Positions 8,680 to 18,178 of a DNA stretch of 22,050 nt are shown here, in pieces. The translations under genes were made by a program, and so were the position numbers. The notes under the pieces were generated by a model. It did not search any database and had not been told where the DNA came from. It worked only from the letters and a program-made list of their open reading frames with translations. The stretch comes from Carex sylvatica. Lineage: Eukaryota > Streptophyta > Magnoliopsida > Poales > Cyperaceae. Positions within the stretch are counted from its first letter, which is position 1. Each line of letters starts with the position of its first letter. The DNA is taken from positions 1 to 22,050 of the forward strand of contig CAXKVR010000503.1 in NCBI GenBank assembly GCA_964058845.1, given 5' to 3'.

Positions 8680-9596
8680 AAAACAGAAATAAAAAAACAG
8701 AAATAAAAAAACAGAAATTAAAAAACAGAAATTAAAAAAAAGAAATAAAAAAACAGAAATTAAAAAACAGAAATTAAAAATAAATCTAACCTATTCAAAA
8801 CAAATATAATCACTCCACATATTCAAATCTATAAAACTAACCTATTTTAAAAAACAGAAATTAAAAAACAGAAATTAAAAAACAGAAATTAAAAATAAAT
8901 CTATCCTATTCAAAACAAATATAATCACTCCACATATTCAAATCTATAAAACTAACCTATTTTAAAAAACCTATTAAAAATAAATCCGAATTTTGAAAAA
9001 TAAATCTAACCTATTCAAAACAAATATAATCACTCCACATATTCAAATTTATAAAACTAACCTATTTTAAAAAACAGAAATTAAAAAACAGAAATAAAAA
9101 AACAGAAATAAAAAAACAGAAATAAAAAAACAGAAATAAAAAAACAGAAATTAAAAAACAGAAATTAAAAAACAGAAATTAAAAAACGGAAATTAAAAAT
9201 AAATCTAACCTATTCAAAACAAATATAATCACTCCACATATTCAAATCTATAAAACTAACCTATTTTAAAAAACCTATTAAAAATAAATCCGAATTTTGA
9301 AAAATAAATCTAACCTATTCAAAACAAATATAATCACTCTACATATTCAAATCTATAAAACTAACCTATTTTAAAAATCCTATTAAAAATAAATCCGAAT
9401 TTTGAAAAATAAATCTAACCTATTCAAAACAAATATAATCACTCCACATATTCAAATCTATCAAACTAACCTATTTTAAAAAACAGAAAATTAAAAAACA
9501 GAAATTAAAAAACAGAAATTAAAAAACAGAAAATTAAAAAACAGAAATTAAAAAACAGAAATTAAAAAACAGAATTTAAAAAACAGAAATTAAAAA
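8680..9596. repeat. Compound minisatellite inside the transposase leader intron
   Basis: Two unit types alternate. One is a short unit of about 13-14 bp, aaaaaacagaaatt, with variants. The other is a unit of about 70 bp containing acaaatataatcactccac, present about six times (starting near 8779, 8896, 8999, 9197, 9305 and 9410). Some long units are followed by an extra aaataaatccgaattttg segment, giving a higher-order pattern. Near-identical copies indicate recent slippage or unequal exchange. Confidence 0.92.
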
Positions 9597-9597
9597 T

Positions 9598-9796
9598 AAA
9601 TATAATTATTTGACATATTCAAATCTAACATAAACTAAATAAATCTAACATATTCAATAAATCTAACAAATCTAATTACTTAATAAATTTAACAAACCTA
9701 ATAAATGACAAATCTAATTACTTAATATTCAATAAATCTAGCATAAACTAAATGTACTCTACAAAAATAAATTAATCTAAAATGAAATAAATGTTA
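9598..9796. other. AT-rich tail of the minisatellite region
   Basis: Irregular copies of ataaatctaac-like words continue from the minisatellite, without regular spacing. No gene. Confidence 0.5.
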
Positions 9797-9939
9797 CCTT
9801 TAAATCTCGCGAAAAAATTTTGCGGGAGGAGCCGAACTTTGTAATTTCGTTTGTGGATTTGTGTAATGAATTAAATTTACAACTATATTTTTTTTAAACA
9901 ATAAATTAAAGAATTGTGAATAATTAAATTGAAGAATTG

Positions 9940-10007
9940 AGATTGAGAGAATGAGAGATGAGAGAATGAGAGTGTGAATTTTTTAAGAGGAAGATGGGGT
10001 ATTTAAA
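9940..10007 (-). promoter_or_regulatory. Probable core promoter of the hAT transposase
   Basis: On the minus strand a TATA-like TTTAAATA (10007-10000) is followed about 30 bases later by tcacactc, a plausible start site, and then a pyrimidine-rich CTCATTCTCTC leader. The promoter lies just inside the GC-rich right arm, the usual position in hAT elements. Confidence 0.55.
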
Positions 10008-10046
10008 GAAAATATTGGGCGGGAATAAAATTTGAAAAAAAAAAAA

Positions 10047-10334
10047 CCGGCGGGTGGGTCCGGCCGGTCGGGTTTGATTAGACCGGTCCGGGAGAGACAT
10101 TGAACCGGCGACAATTTCAAAATTCAAAAAAATTTGAATTTAAGCGGGTCGGGCGTTATTCGGACCGGGTTTGCTCGAGTTTTGATCCAAATAACCGTAC
10201 CCTACCCGTTTTATACCCGTACCCGTGTACCCGTTTACCCGACCCATACCCGGGCTCGGGCACGGGTACCCCGGGTACCGGACACGGGCGGATCGGGTCC
10301 GGGTCCGCCCGGGTCGGGTCTAAGCAATCCACTA
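10047..10334. repeat. Right subterminal repeat arm of the hAT element
   Basis: GC-rich arm with CGGGTA/TACCCG hexamers in both orientations. From about 10095 to the end it parallels the right side of the short element (about 4388-4801), including shared segments such as gtaccctacccgtttt and cccatacccgggctcgggca. It probably binds transposase. It abuts the transposase promoter, so binding there could also repress transcription; that last point is inference. Confidence 0.8.
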
Positions 10335-10341
10335 CTTGAGC

Positions 10342-10589
10342 CTCATGACTCATTTAAAAATAAAAAAATAAAAATTGCTTTCTTTGAGGTATTTAGCTGA
10401 CCCGTTTCTTGAAAAGACTAGTAGACCCAAAATAAAATTATTATTATTTTAATAAAATTAATTCTACACAATTAAAATCGTTTATTTAGAACGATTTTAG
10501 TTCAGTTTAAAAACAAATTAACTAACCATTTAAATGTCTAATTTGCAACTCTTTGCTAGACGCCTAGACGTCGCTACCAATCAACCATC
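10342..10589. other. AT-rich host sequence right of the hAT element
   Basis: No gene or repeat recognised. The short inverted pair acgattttag/taaaatcgt near 10475-10500 is palindromic but isolated. Confidence 0.5.
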
Positions 10590-11118
10590 CTGTCAAAAAA
10601 GCTCGTGGCTCGGCTCTAGCTTGCTCGCTAATGACTCACTCGGTAGTGGATCGAGCTATTAACGAGCCAGTTCGGTTCAGGCTCGGGCCAAAATAAATGA
10701 GTTGAGCCAAAGGTCAGCTCAGATCGGACCAGTTCGGCTCGTTAAGCTATAGTGAATTTAGGGTTTAGTCCCGTATAATTTTAAGTCTAGTCTCATTTTC
10801 AAAGGCGTAATTATGTAAAATTGATTTATTTTTGGTCTGGAAAGAAATGATATGGACTTCAGTTATTTGAAGATATGTCTGCTTTAATGATTTCTTAATT
10901 TTTTTAAATAGGCTTTTTTATTTTTATATTTTTTAATTTGTATAATAGTAGTTCAATAAAGTCCAGCGAGCCAGCTCGTTAGCTCGCGAGCTAGCTCGGA
11001 CTGACTTGTCACGAGCGAGCCAGGAGTTTTTAGCTCAGATGATCTTGGTTCAGCTCGCTCGGTCCAGACTCAGACCAAAATAAACGAGCTGAACTAAAGA
11101 CTAGCTGGTTTACACCCC
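10590..11118. mobile_element. Degenerate hAT-like non-autonomous element with GAGCC/GCTCG repeats
   Basis: GC-rich arms with repeated GCTCG, GAGCC and AGCTCG words in both orientations (10600-10745 and 10965-11060) surround an AT-rich core. The right side ends ggtttacacccct at about 11118, which matches the inner order of common plant hAT ends (TAGGGGTGTAAAC reversed) and the end of the element at 19346-19867. No matching left terminus or target duplication was found, so the left end is lost or diverged. Confidence 0.6.
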
Positions 11119-11309
11119 TCCATCAATGACCTCATTTTTTTTTTTTTTAAGGACCATCGATGACTTCTCACATCGCATGGGACCCACACTCCATGTGACG
11201 AAGGCAAGTATTGTTTAGAATCTCCAAAATCTTCCCCAGCGTGAACTCCAGCGCATTGCTATATATAATTCTGTGTTTCTCTCATACTTTATATATGGTT
11301 TATATCCGT

Positions 11310-11625
11310 GTCGTAAAAACGTCCATTTAGGCCAATTAATCGGCTTATTAGTCGTTGGCGGTAATCAAACTGTTATGAATTTTCTCGACTAATCAGACAA
11401 TTATTTCTGAATATGACCGATTATTTCTAATTATTTTCAATTAATCACTTGACAGTATCATATCTGTTCCGACAATATTATACCGTTATTTACAACACTT
11501 GTATATATTTGTATATAATACGTATCGGATATTGACACAATATCCGTACCCATATTGCTTTTAAAATTACTGTATCGTCATATCCGTATCATATATGATA
11601 TGATACTCAACCCGTATCATTCAAC
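11310..11625. repeat. Degenerate repeat with TATCCGTATC and CGATTA-type motifs
   Basis: The words atccgtat, cggatattg and gatatgatac recur in both orientations, and several ccaattaatcgg/gattatt words precede them. The composition resembles the interior of the hAT MITE at 19346-19867 (gatacggatcggatat words). Ends and target duplication are not recognisable. Confidence 0.35.
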
Positions 11626-12033
11626 ATAGCTCTAATTGGAACTTAGAAGCCTTTCGCTCTGAGTTCAAATCCAATGAGGTACTACAGTCCATAGAATTAG
11701 ATTCAAACTATTTATTTTTAATCCAATACGAATTTTAAAGAAGCTGTGTAAATTCTAAACAGACCTAAATAAAATTCTGGCTCAATACGAATTATAATAC
11801 GAATTTTATCTAAATAAGTTTATCCAAAATAGTAGATTTCTTATTTTTCTTTATTACCGAGTTCTGAGAAATTATATATACTTTTTTTTTCTTATCTTCT
11901 CCGAATTTGATATAAAATTACGTATAAAAATTTCAATAATACATGATATGCTTCTATTTATATTGCCTTCTAAGCTTGTTTCTTAAGGTACAACAATTGA
12001 TCTTTACAGGTGACACTAGAAGGATACACATCA

Positions 12034-12180
12034 CTTAAGGTAACTGTTTTGGATCTCAACCGTCCGATCAAAATCCACACGAATATTAAAGATGCTCGTG
12101 CATCACACCTTGAATAGAATTGTTCCGGATTTTGATCAGACGGTCTGGATCATCTAAACAGAAATGTTTTGTTACCTCAG
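12034..12180. mobile_element. Small MITE (147 bp) upstream of the reductase gene
   Basis: Ends CTTAAGGTAAC and, inward from the right, CTGAGGTAAC. Internal arms at 12052-12076 and 12127-12151 pair over 25 bases with four mismatches (core GATCAAAATCC/GGATTTTGATC). Relatives sharing the acacgaatattaaag region lie at about 15221-15310, and a further relative at 19196-19330. No clear target duplication, so superfamily is undetermined. Confidence 0.75.
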
Positions 12181-12236
12181 AATAAAGTTCCAAGGATGCC
12201 ATATTTGACAGGACTTTGGGGCTTTGACATCCCACC

Positions 12237-12660
12237 AATCTGTCCAAGGCTTATCCCCATCAACGAATGTTTTTATTTATAGAAATATTATAAAATAATT
12301 ATTTATAGAGAAAAACCATCATAAATTTTGAATATATAGAAAGATTAGCTGAATTTTTACTTATTCAAACTAATATATTTTTTTCACTTGAAAAGAAATA
12401 ACAGAGAGTAATATATACAAGATAATTAAATATTGCAAAGAAATACATAAAGTTTGAGAAAACAAAATTAAATTGGTAGAGTTATTATCGATTCAAAATT
12501 TAGAATGAAAACAAATCTATCAATACTTTTCTATAAATCGAAAAATCAGAGTACTCTTTATATTTTCTCTAAATAAATTTTTTTTTCCCATCAATCTCTT
12601 TCCGACCTACTCTCCTTTATCCCCTTGTTATCATTCACTAGCTAGCAGAGAAACAGAGAG
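12237..12660 (+). promoter_or_regulatory. Proximal promoter and 5'UTR of the aldo-keto reductase gene
   Basis: AT-rich sequence without repeats. A TATA-like ctttatatttt (12556-12566) is followed by a pyrimidine-rich ccatcaatctctttcc stretch, giving a likely start near 12590-12600 and a 5'UTR of about 60-70 bases that ends in agaaacagagag before the ATG. No specific response element is convincing. Confidence 0.5.
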
Positions 12661-14805
12661 ATGACAACTAGTGAGATGATCCCAAAACTGACACTGAACA
12701 GCGGCCATGTGATGCCAGTGGTGGGCATGGGGACCGCTGAGTTCCCGACCATACCGGAGAAGATGAAACCGGCGTATCTGGGTGCAATTGCGATCGGGTA
12801 CCGCCACTTTGACACCGCCTCTCTGTACCAGACAGAGCAGCCGCTCGGAGAGGCCATACAAGAGGCCATAAAACTCGGTCTCATAGGATCGCGCGAGGAG
12901 CTGTTCATCACTTCCAAGCTCTGGTGTACAGAGAACCACCCGCACCTCGTTCTTCCTTCCATTCAATCCAGTCTCAGGTCAGTTCAAAGATCAAAGAAAT
13001 TAAGATCAATTATCTAATCTGTACTGTTCAATTGAAATCGTATTGTCAAAAAAGTGAAAAACCGATCATGGTTCGATCGGTATATGGGCACAAACAGCTC
13101 CTGAGAATAGACTGAGCATATATTTACAATAATTCATGGTAAATAATTTGATATTTGAAACTCTGATTCTGTGGTACAAAACTTGAACAACAAATCTGAT
13201 TTAAGTGATATCTGATTACATATGAAGTTTCATACCACTGTCATATTGCTTTATTTTTTTATTTTTTTATTTTTACTAATTTCATCTAGTGTTCAAAATT
13301 CCAATGGCAAATTCACAATTAGAAATCTCAATTCTCAATTTGCTAATTTTTTTATTATCTTGCTCGATCCATAGAAATCTGAAAACCGATTACCTCGACT
13401 TGTACCTAATCCACTTGCCATTGAGTGTGAAGCCTGAAGCACAAGAATTCCCTATCAAACGAGAGGATGTGGTCCCACTAGATCTGAAGGGTGTATGGGA
13501 AGCAATGGAAGAGTGCCAAAGGTTGGGTTTAACAAAGGCCATTGGAGTGAGCAATTTCAATACAAGAAAGCTAGAACAACTACTTGCATTTGCTAATATA
13601 CCACCTGCTGTTGACCAGGTTACAATGCAAATTTACAGTCTTGGGCTAATTATAGTAAATAGGGTTAATTATCCCAAAAATTTTATTTAAACCATTCAAA
13701 AAAAAAAAAAAACCAAAAAAACGCGTTTTCTAGAAAATTTCAAAAATACCGGGGCCGCAAATTGAATTGGACACTCCCAAAAAACCCAAAAATGTGCTGT
13801 AATATACTGATATTTAGATTTTTGGGGGCCTTCCAAGAATGAAGCCGCATATTAAATTGATGATTCGGGTGTTTTTGAAATTCCCCAATTTCAAAGGTGT
13901 TTTGGTTTTTTGTTTTTGTTTTGTCAAATGGTATTAATAAAATTTTCAGTTAATTATGTGTATTATTGCAGATTGAGATGAACACATCATGGCAGCAACA
14001 GAAATTAAAGGAATATTGTGCAAAGAAGGGGATATGTATAACTGCCTACTCTCCACTGGGAGGCCAGCGGGGCCAAGAATTGGTTGGTATTAATCCAGTA
14101 TTGACATCTGATGTGCTCAAAGAAATAGCTGATGCTAAAAGAAAAACCACTGCACAGGTAATTTCTGTTCTGTCTATTAATATAGAGAACCTAATAGGTT
14201 CGTGAGTATCAGATCTACCTTTTGGATCTGATGGGTTTCAGGACCGATCGATTCACTTTAAAATCTGCGCACACAAAATTACCACGAGCGCATACAAGTA
14301 TTAGAGTGGATCGGATGGTCCTGGAGTCCATCGAATCTAAAGTAGGTCGAATGTCCATCAGACCTATGCCGCAATCATGAATAGCTGTTTTGATCATATT
14401 CTTTTGCCTTTGGCTTATTTTGTTGCTAATTCCAGAGTGTAAAATAAGAGTTATTGAGAAGCATTTGTTACACAATTATGGCACCAGTACGCTGATTTTA
14501 CGCCTAATTATGGCACCATATTATATGATCTTGATTGTAATTTTCAGATGCTAATTAATATGTTAAATTTGCAGATTGCACTAAGATGGCTGGTGGAGCA
14601 AGGAGTAAGCATGGTTGTAAAGAGCTTCAATAAGGAAAGGCTTCAACAAAACTTATCTATCTTCGATTGGGAATTGACCGAAGAAGAACAACAGAAGATC
14701 AGCAAAATTCCACAGAAAAATAGAGTCAGTGTAGATTTCATGCTCGCTAAAGAAGGATCATTAAATTCAATCGACATTTCTGATATAGAGATCATTGAGG
14801 TGTAA
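12661..14805 (+). CDS. Aldo-keto reductase, AKR4 family (AKR4B-like), four exons
   Basis: Exons 12661-12977, 13375-13618, 13972-14157 and 14575-14805 give 325 codons plus TAA, the usual length for the family. All three introns are GT-AG (phases 2, 0, 0). The protein should be a cytosolic NADPH-dependent (beta/alpha)8 barrel reducing carbonyls. The catalytic tetrad is complete: D51 and Y56 ([10 protein letters not shown]), K86 (ITSKLW), H119 (LIHLP). Cofactor residues include S165-N166 (GVSNF), Q187, Y213 (AYSPLGG) and K265-R271 (KSFNKER, NADP phosphate site). The REELF-TSKLWCT and [16 protein letters not shown] stretches resemble the AKR4B group of deoxymugineic acid synthase, codeinone and methylecgonone reductase and chalcone reductase; the substrate cannot be assigned. 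Oddities: Leu120 replaces the usual Trp after the catalytic His, and the usual NQVEMNP is DQIEMNT. A polyadenylation signal AATAAA lies at 14861-14866. Introns 2 and 3 contain transposons. Confidence 0.93.
12978..13374 (+). other. Intron 1 of the aldo-keto reductase gene
   Basis: 397 bases, donor CAG|GTCAGT and acceptor CATAG|A, joining AG and A into the Arg106 codon. T-rich toward the acceptor. No gene or clear repeat inside. The open frame that begins at 13289 is the exon 2 frame running back into this intron. Confidence 0.85.
13673..13949. mobile_element. MITE (277 bp) in reductase intron 2 with perfect 8-bp target duplication
   Basis: TTAATTAT directly flanks both sides (13665-13672 and 13950-13957). 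The ends are CCCAAAAATTTTATT on the left and, inward from the right, CTGAAAATTTTATT. Arms continue with ACCATT and A-rich segments on both sides, giving a foldback with a short central part. Without the element and one duplication copy, intron 2 (13619-13971, 353 bases) would be only 68 bases. The 8-bp duplication favours the hAT superfamily; a Mutator-like origin is possible. Confidence 0.85.
14205..14366. mobile_element. MITE-like inverted repeat in reductase intron 3
   Basis: The left half (14205-14265) and the complement of the right half (14300-14366) align over about 60 bases, with shared words such as caggacc, cgatc and cactttaaa/cactct. An element with similar words (cactttaaaatctg, gtggatc) lies at 18268-18475. 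Ends are approximate and no target duplication was identified. It lies wholly inside intron 3 (14158-14574) and leaves the splice sites intact. Confidence 0.6.
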
Positions 14806-15504
14806 AGTTTGTTAATAATCTAAATAATTCCTGATCTCCACCATAAGATAATTAATACAAAATAAACATTTTATATATAGGGATCATTGAATAAAAATGA
14901 ATAAATTTTGTTGATTATTTAGCTAGTAGTTTTCTTATTTATTTTTTTAAATAGCTATGAGAGACTACAAGAAATGTGAATTTAGTGGCACAAATTTTCG
15001 TCTTTTTTCAGACAGACACAAATTCAATTTTCAAAAATATATAATATGTGGAATATACCGCCTTTCTAATAATGAAAAAAAAAAGCTCTAGGAGATTATA
15101 TTTACTTTTTGTTCTTATCTCCTAAGATTTAAACATAAAATTTTATATAATTATATTTTAGAGAGTATATAACATTTAGATTTGGTTCTAAAATACTAAT
15201 GCTTTTTTTAGTCTCATTTATTTTAGTAACTCAAATTTTGAGTTTAAATCCAAACCGTTGGATATGCCTTGACACGAATATTAAAGAGATCACACGCATT
15301 TTATCTCGAATCCGTACTCACTTGGGATCGAGTTCAGAACCTTTAATAAAATAATTCGAGTTTTGAGCTTGGATTCGGCTTGCGGTCAGCTTTGGCACAC
15401 ATCTTACAGCAGCTTCGTAAATTTTCAAATTTGTCCGGATTGATTCCAAATTCTAATTTTCCGATCCGGATCCAAATTTAATATTTGAGTTACAAAATCT
15501 AGAT
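14806..15504. other. Reductase 3' flank and gene-free sequence
   Basis: Contains the AATAAA signal at 14861. A unit of about 70 bp (15086-15155) is related to 11866-11932 and 16244-16318 (gag-attatat-tactt, cttat, ataaaatta words). A one-armed relative of the 12034 MITE (about 15221-15310) starts with aactcaaattttgagtt. No gene was recognised. Confidence 0.5.
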
Positions 15505-15614
15505 CCGAATGGGACCCACACCTCACCGGCCCAGAGGCACGTAGCGTTTAGAATCTCCGAAATCATCCCCAGCGTTAATTCCAGCGGTCTCCGTGACAAA
15601 ATGAAATCTCATGT

Positions 15615-15731
15615 GTAAAGATTTTAACAGAGTAGGTTTCACTTCATGCAGTACATGGACTATAGAATTAAAATAGCATTACATAGGATGTGCGCTGCAT
15701 AATGGTAAAACTACTCTGTTAAAATATTTAC
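15615..15731. mobile_element. Small MITE (117 bp) with 21-bp inverted ends
   Basis: Arms 15615-15635 and 15711-15731 are complementary over 21 bases with one mismatch (core ATTTTAACAGAGTAG). They enclose about 75 bases containing ATGCAG/CTGCAT as an inner pair. No target duplication is obvious. Confidence 0.75.
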
Positions 15732-15831
15732 CCAATTGCTTTGTTATTTTCCCAAGGTATTTCTTTTTGTACTCTGGAATCGCCTGAATATTTTTTGTTT
15801 AAACTACTAAGGTAGAGTTGAAATGACTTGT

Positions 15832-16197
15832 ATCTTTCATGCTGCAACCGTGACTTGTATTTTTATTTTTATTTTTAAAGTTTTGACAGTTAATTTGAAT
15901 GTTCAACATAACCTTCATATTAAAATATGCATAGAGACAAAATATTATATTATTTTATATTTTTTTACTGATTTTTTAGATAGTTATAAAATTACTATTT
16001 TTGGATGGTTATGAGTTGTGTGAGAAATAATGATTTTGTTATCTTTCTAAAAAAATAGTAAAAGTTTTTCAGAAAAATAATTTAAAATTTTGTCTTGAAG
16101 TACATTTTAATATCCCAACTATGTTGAGTGATTTGGATCAACTATTTATTTTTTCAAATTGAGATAAAAATGTGACGCACAATTGAGGCATGAAAGA
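15832..16197. mobile_element. Diverged foldback element
   Basis: The left part (ctttcatgc, gtgac, then caacata, atattaaaatatgca, agacaaaat) is mirrored in complement on the right (attttgtct, tacattttaatat, tatgttg, gtcac, gcatgaaag). Arms are long, about 130 bases, but diverged. The inner order attaaaat(g/a)tgc and the Thr-less AT-rich core resemble the foldback at 19939-20325, so the two may be relatives. Ends are approximate. Confidence 0.55.
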
Positions 16198-16616
16198 ACT
16201 GAATAAGTTCATAAAAAATAGTAGATTTCATAGTTTTTTAATTAGCTCTGAGAGATTATATATACTTCTTTTTTCTTATGTTCGAAGAATTAAATATAAA
16301 ATTATATATATAAATTTTACTTGAGCTGGTGAAGAAGAAGATAATTTTGAGGTCAATACCTTGTAACAAAAATTATTTCTATTCTGTAAATTTATCTACT
16401 GTATTTATTAATTATGTGATTGGAACAGTCTGCCCAATATTCCATAATACATGATGTGCTTCTATTTATATTTCCTTGTTAGCTTGTTGCTTAAGATAAC
16501 AATAATTGAGAACTAGAAAGCATGCATAAGATAATATAATTAACCACCCTATTGGTGATCTATAAAGTTCTTCAAGGATGCCATATTTGATGTGATTTTG
16601 GGTTTTGACATCCCAC

Positions 16617-17776
16617 CAATTCACCAACTCATTTTGTGTCTATGGAATGATTCTCCAAAAAAAGATACTAATTATAATAAATAAGAAGAAAACAACTAAA
16701 TTTGTATCTGTTTATTTTGTGTCATATGTTATGCAACTTAATCTGGCAATGATCTCTTGGCATATTTTTTTTTTTTTTTTTAATGGTTTGGGTAAAAAGG
16801 TTTCATAAGGTAATATATTTTTTTTTTCTGTTCTTCTAGAAATTTTATTATGTCAATTTTTAGCGTTTTAGAAAATATTTATTTATGTCAATGACTTGTG
16901 GATAGTGGACTAGATAGCTGCAAGATCACTTTCATCAAAATTGTCTTATTATAACTTTTTATCTTTTTTCTTAATTGATATTTCTCTTTCACAGAGCTAA
17001 CCCTAAAGTGATTTTAGTTATTATAGGTAATAAGTGTGAATACTAATAGTTTATTTTTATTTTTTTTGACAAAGACAATTTCTAGGAAACTTTTATAAAA
17101 GGTGCCTCAATGGAGAGCATCAATTTTCATTATTTATGATTGTTAAAAAAAAAGTTTATCCATAGTATAATGAATTTTGGAATATAAAAGAAATAAGTTT
17201 TATTATGTAGGCCTAATAAAATCAACACATCTATATCATATATAACTACCATTTGTAGCCTAATTAACCTTCAACCATAAAAATAAAATAAAATTGAGGT
17301 GCATATTGAAAATGCAAAAATTGATGCTCCACACATTCATTATGAGAACACCCCAAAATACACACATCCTCCTTACCATTTCCACCCTTAATATGATTAT
17401 TTTTTGTCATGATCTTATTGTTAAGTCCAAGCCAGATAAATATTTATTCTGAAAAGGACAATTTTATTGTAAATTAAACTTTTTGTATTTTAAAAATATT
17501 ACTCAAAATAATAGATTTAATTATATATGTGATTTTCATTATTTAGATACAAATTAATTTGTAGCGAATTTGAGTCAATTTAAATTTAACTAACCTTCCC
17601 TAAAAAACCAGTTAAAACTCAACTGGCAATTGAATTTTTTTAATTATTTTTATGGAAAGATGAAAAAAAAAATTATACAAATTTGATGCACATCTTATAA
17701 TTTTAATTTTTAAAATATCTCTACAATTTTTGAAATTTTGATTTCAACTTTGAACAATTTGCTTTACAATCATCTC
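16617..17776. other. Gene-free AT-rich intergenic sequence
   Basis: No gene, transposon end or tandem repeat recognised beyond T and A runs. An open frame at 16605-16808 has no domain, compositional or contextual support. Confidence 0.5.
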
Positions 17777-17784
17777 ATAAATGT

Positions 17785-18178
17785 GGAGTAAGGTTTGGGT
17801 GCTATGGATAGCATAAGGACATCCGTGCTACGGCTTCAAAAATATATCGCATAAACTTCAAACTTCGATTTAAGTAACTCAATAAATTATTTATATAATA
17901 AGCTTGTAGAATACTAATTTTTACTATGTTTGAATTTTTTTACTATTTTTTATAATTTATGAAAGATAGCCTAAAAATAAAAGAAAATTGTCAATATTTT
18001 AGATTATTTTTTGCCATCTTTCATAAATCATAAAATAGTAAAAATTAGTATTCTACAAGAATATTATATAACCAATTTATTGAGCTACTTAAATCAAAGT
18101 TTCAAATTTATACGATATATTTTTGAGGCCGTAGCACGGATGTCTTTATGCTATCCATAGCATCCCAAGCCTTACTCC
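17785..18178. mobile_element. Long-armed foldback MITE (394 bp) with perfect 8-bp target duplication
   Basis: ATAAATGT flanks both ends exactly (17777-17784 and 18179-18186). Termini are GGAGTAAGG and CCTTACTCC. The arms extend about 170-190 bases each with high similarity: for example ctatggatagcataa and catccgtgctacgg on the left match their complements on the right, as do gtagaatactaatttttact segments near the centre. The short centre means the transcript would form a near-continuous hairpin. Long arms suggest a Mutator-like origin, the 8-bp duplication a hAT origin; both remain open. Confidence 0.88.

Larger units (their letters stand above)
8579..9797 (-). other. 5'UTR intron of the hAT transposase
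   Basis: On the minus strand a donor AAG|GTAACA (intron from 9797) and an acceptor GAATAG| ending at 8579 flank about 1.2 kb with no coding potential, directly upstream of the ATG at 8569. A leader exon would run from about 9975 to 9798. Splice sites are predicted by eye only; 5' leader introns are common in plant hAT transposase genes. Confidence 0.5.
4974..10334 (-). mobile_element. hAT transposon of autonomous structure (about 5.36 kb), now defective
   Basis: The left end begins TAGGGGTTTGCTGTCGGG. The right end, read inward, begins TAGTGGATTGCTTAGACCCG. The flanks carry CTTGAGC on both sides (4965-4971 and 10335-10341): a 7-bp exact match, or 8 bp with one mismatch, with one or two extra G bases before the left terminus. 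Subterminal arms of CGGGTA-type hexamers enclose a minus-strand transposase gene with BED finger, catalytic core and dimerisation domain. The arms match the short element at 4129-4801. The transposase carries four in-frame stops, so the copy is probably unable to move itself. The GC-rich ends contrast sharply with the AT-rich host sequence. Confidence 0.9.
11165..12236. repeat. Upstream copy (A) of a duplicated non-coding segment
   Basis: At least four blocks here recur in the same order at 15505-16616. They are: gggacccacac followed by ttagaatctcc and ccccagcg (11179-11250); tagtagattt followed by gaaattatatatactt (11827-11932); catgatatgcttctatttat (11942-11995); and aaggatgccatatttga with tttgacatcccaccaat (12192-12236). 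Blocks are separated by different insertions in the two copies. This copy lies directly upstream of the reductase gene and may include its distal promoter. Confidence 0.75.
15505..16616. repeat. Downstream copy (B) of the duplicated non-coding segment
   Basis: Repeats in order the blocks of 11165-12236: atgggacccacac with ttagaatctcc and ccccagcg (15507-15582), tagtagattt with gagattatatatactt (16219-16318), catgatgtgcttctatttat (16448-16510) and aaggatgccatatttga with tttgacatcccaccaat (16573-16616). Two inverted-repeat elements separate its blocks. Unlike copy A, it is not followed by a reductase gene anywhere in the remaining 5.4 kb. Confidence 0.7.

Noticed and set aside
8680..9596. CRISPR-like alternation of repeat and spacer
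   Set aside because: The units between repeats are themselves repeated, the sequence is AT-rich and lies in a plant transposon intron; it is a compound minisatellite.
12631..12966. Two minus-strand open frames over reductase exon 1
   Set aside because: Antisense to a clear coding exon with family motifs and correct splice sites.
13289..13374. A separate start codon for exon 2 of the reductase at 13289
   Set aside because: The residues before RNLKTDY have no family similarity, and an acceptor CATAG at 13370-13374 joins exon 1 in the correct phase.
13688..13740. Poly-A run in intron 2 as a retrogene or LINE tail
   Set aside because: It lies within the arms of an inverted-repeat MITE bounded by TTAATTAT; the A-run is mirrored by a T-rich run in the other arm.
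14215..14475. Minus-strand open frame in reductase intron 3
   Set aside because: It covers a MITE-like inverted repeat and has no recognisable protein features.
11165..16616. The A and B segments as long terminal repeats of a retrotransposon enclosing the reductase
   Set aside because: No TG...CA ends, primer-binding site, polypurine tract or gag-pol sequence; the blocks are interrupted by different insertions and enclose a normal intron-containing gene.
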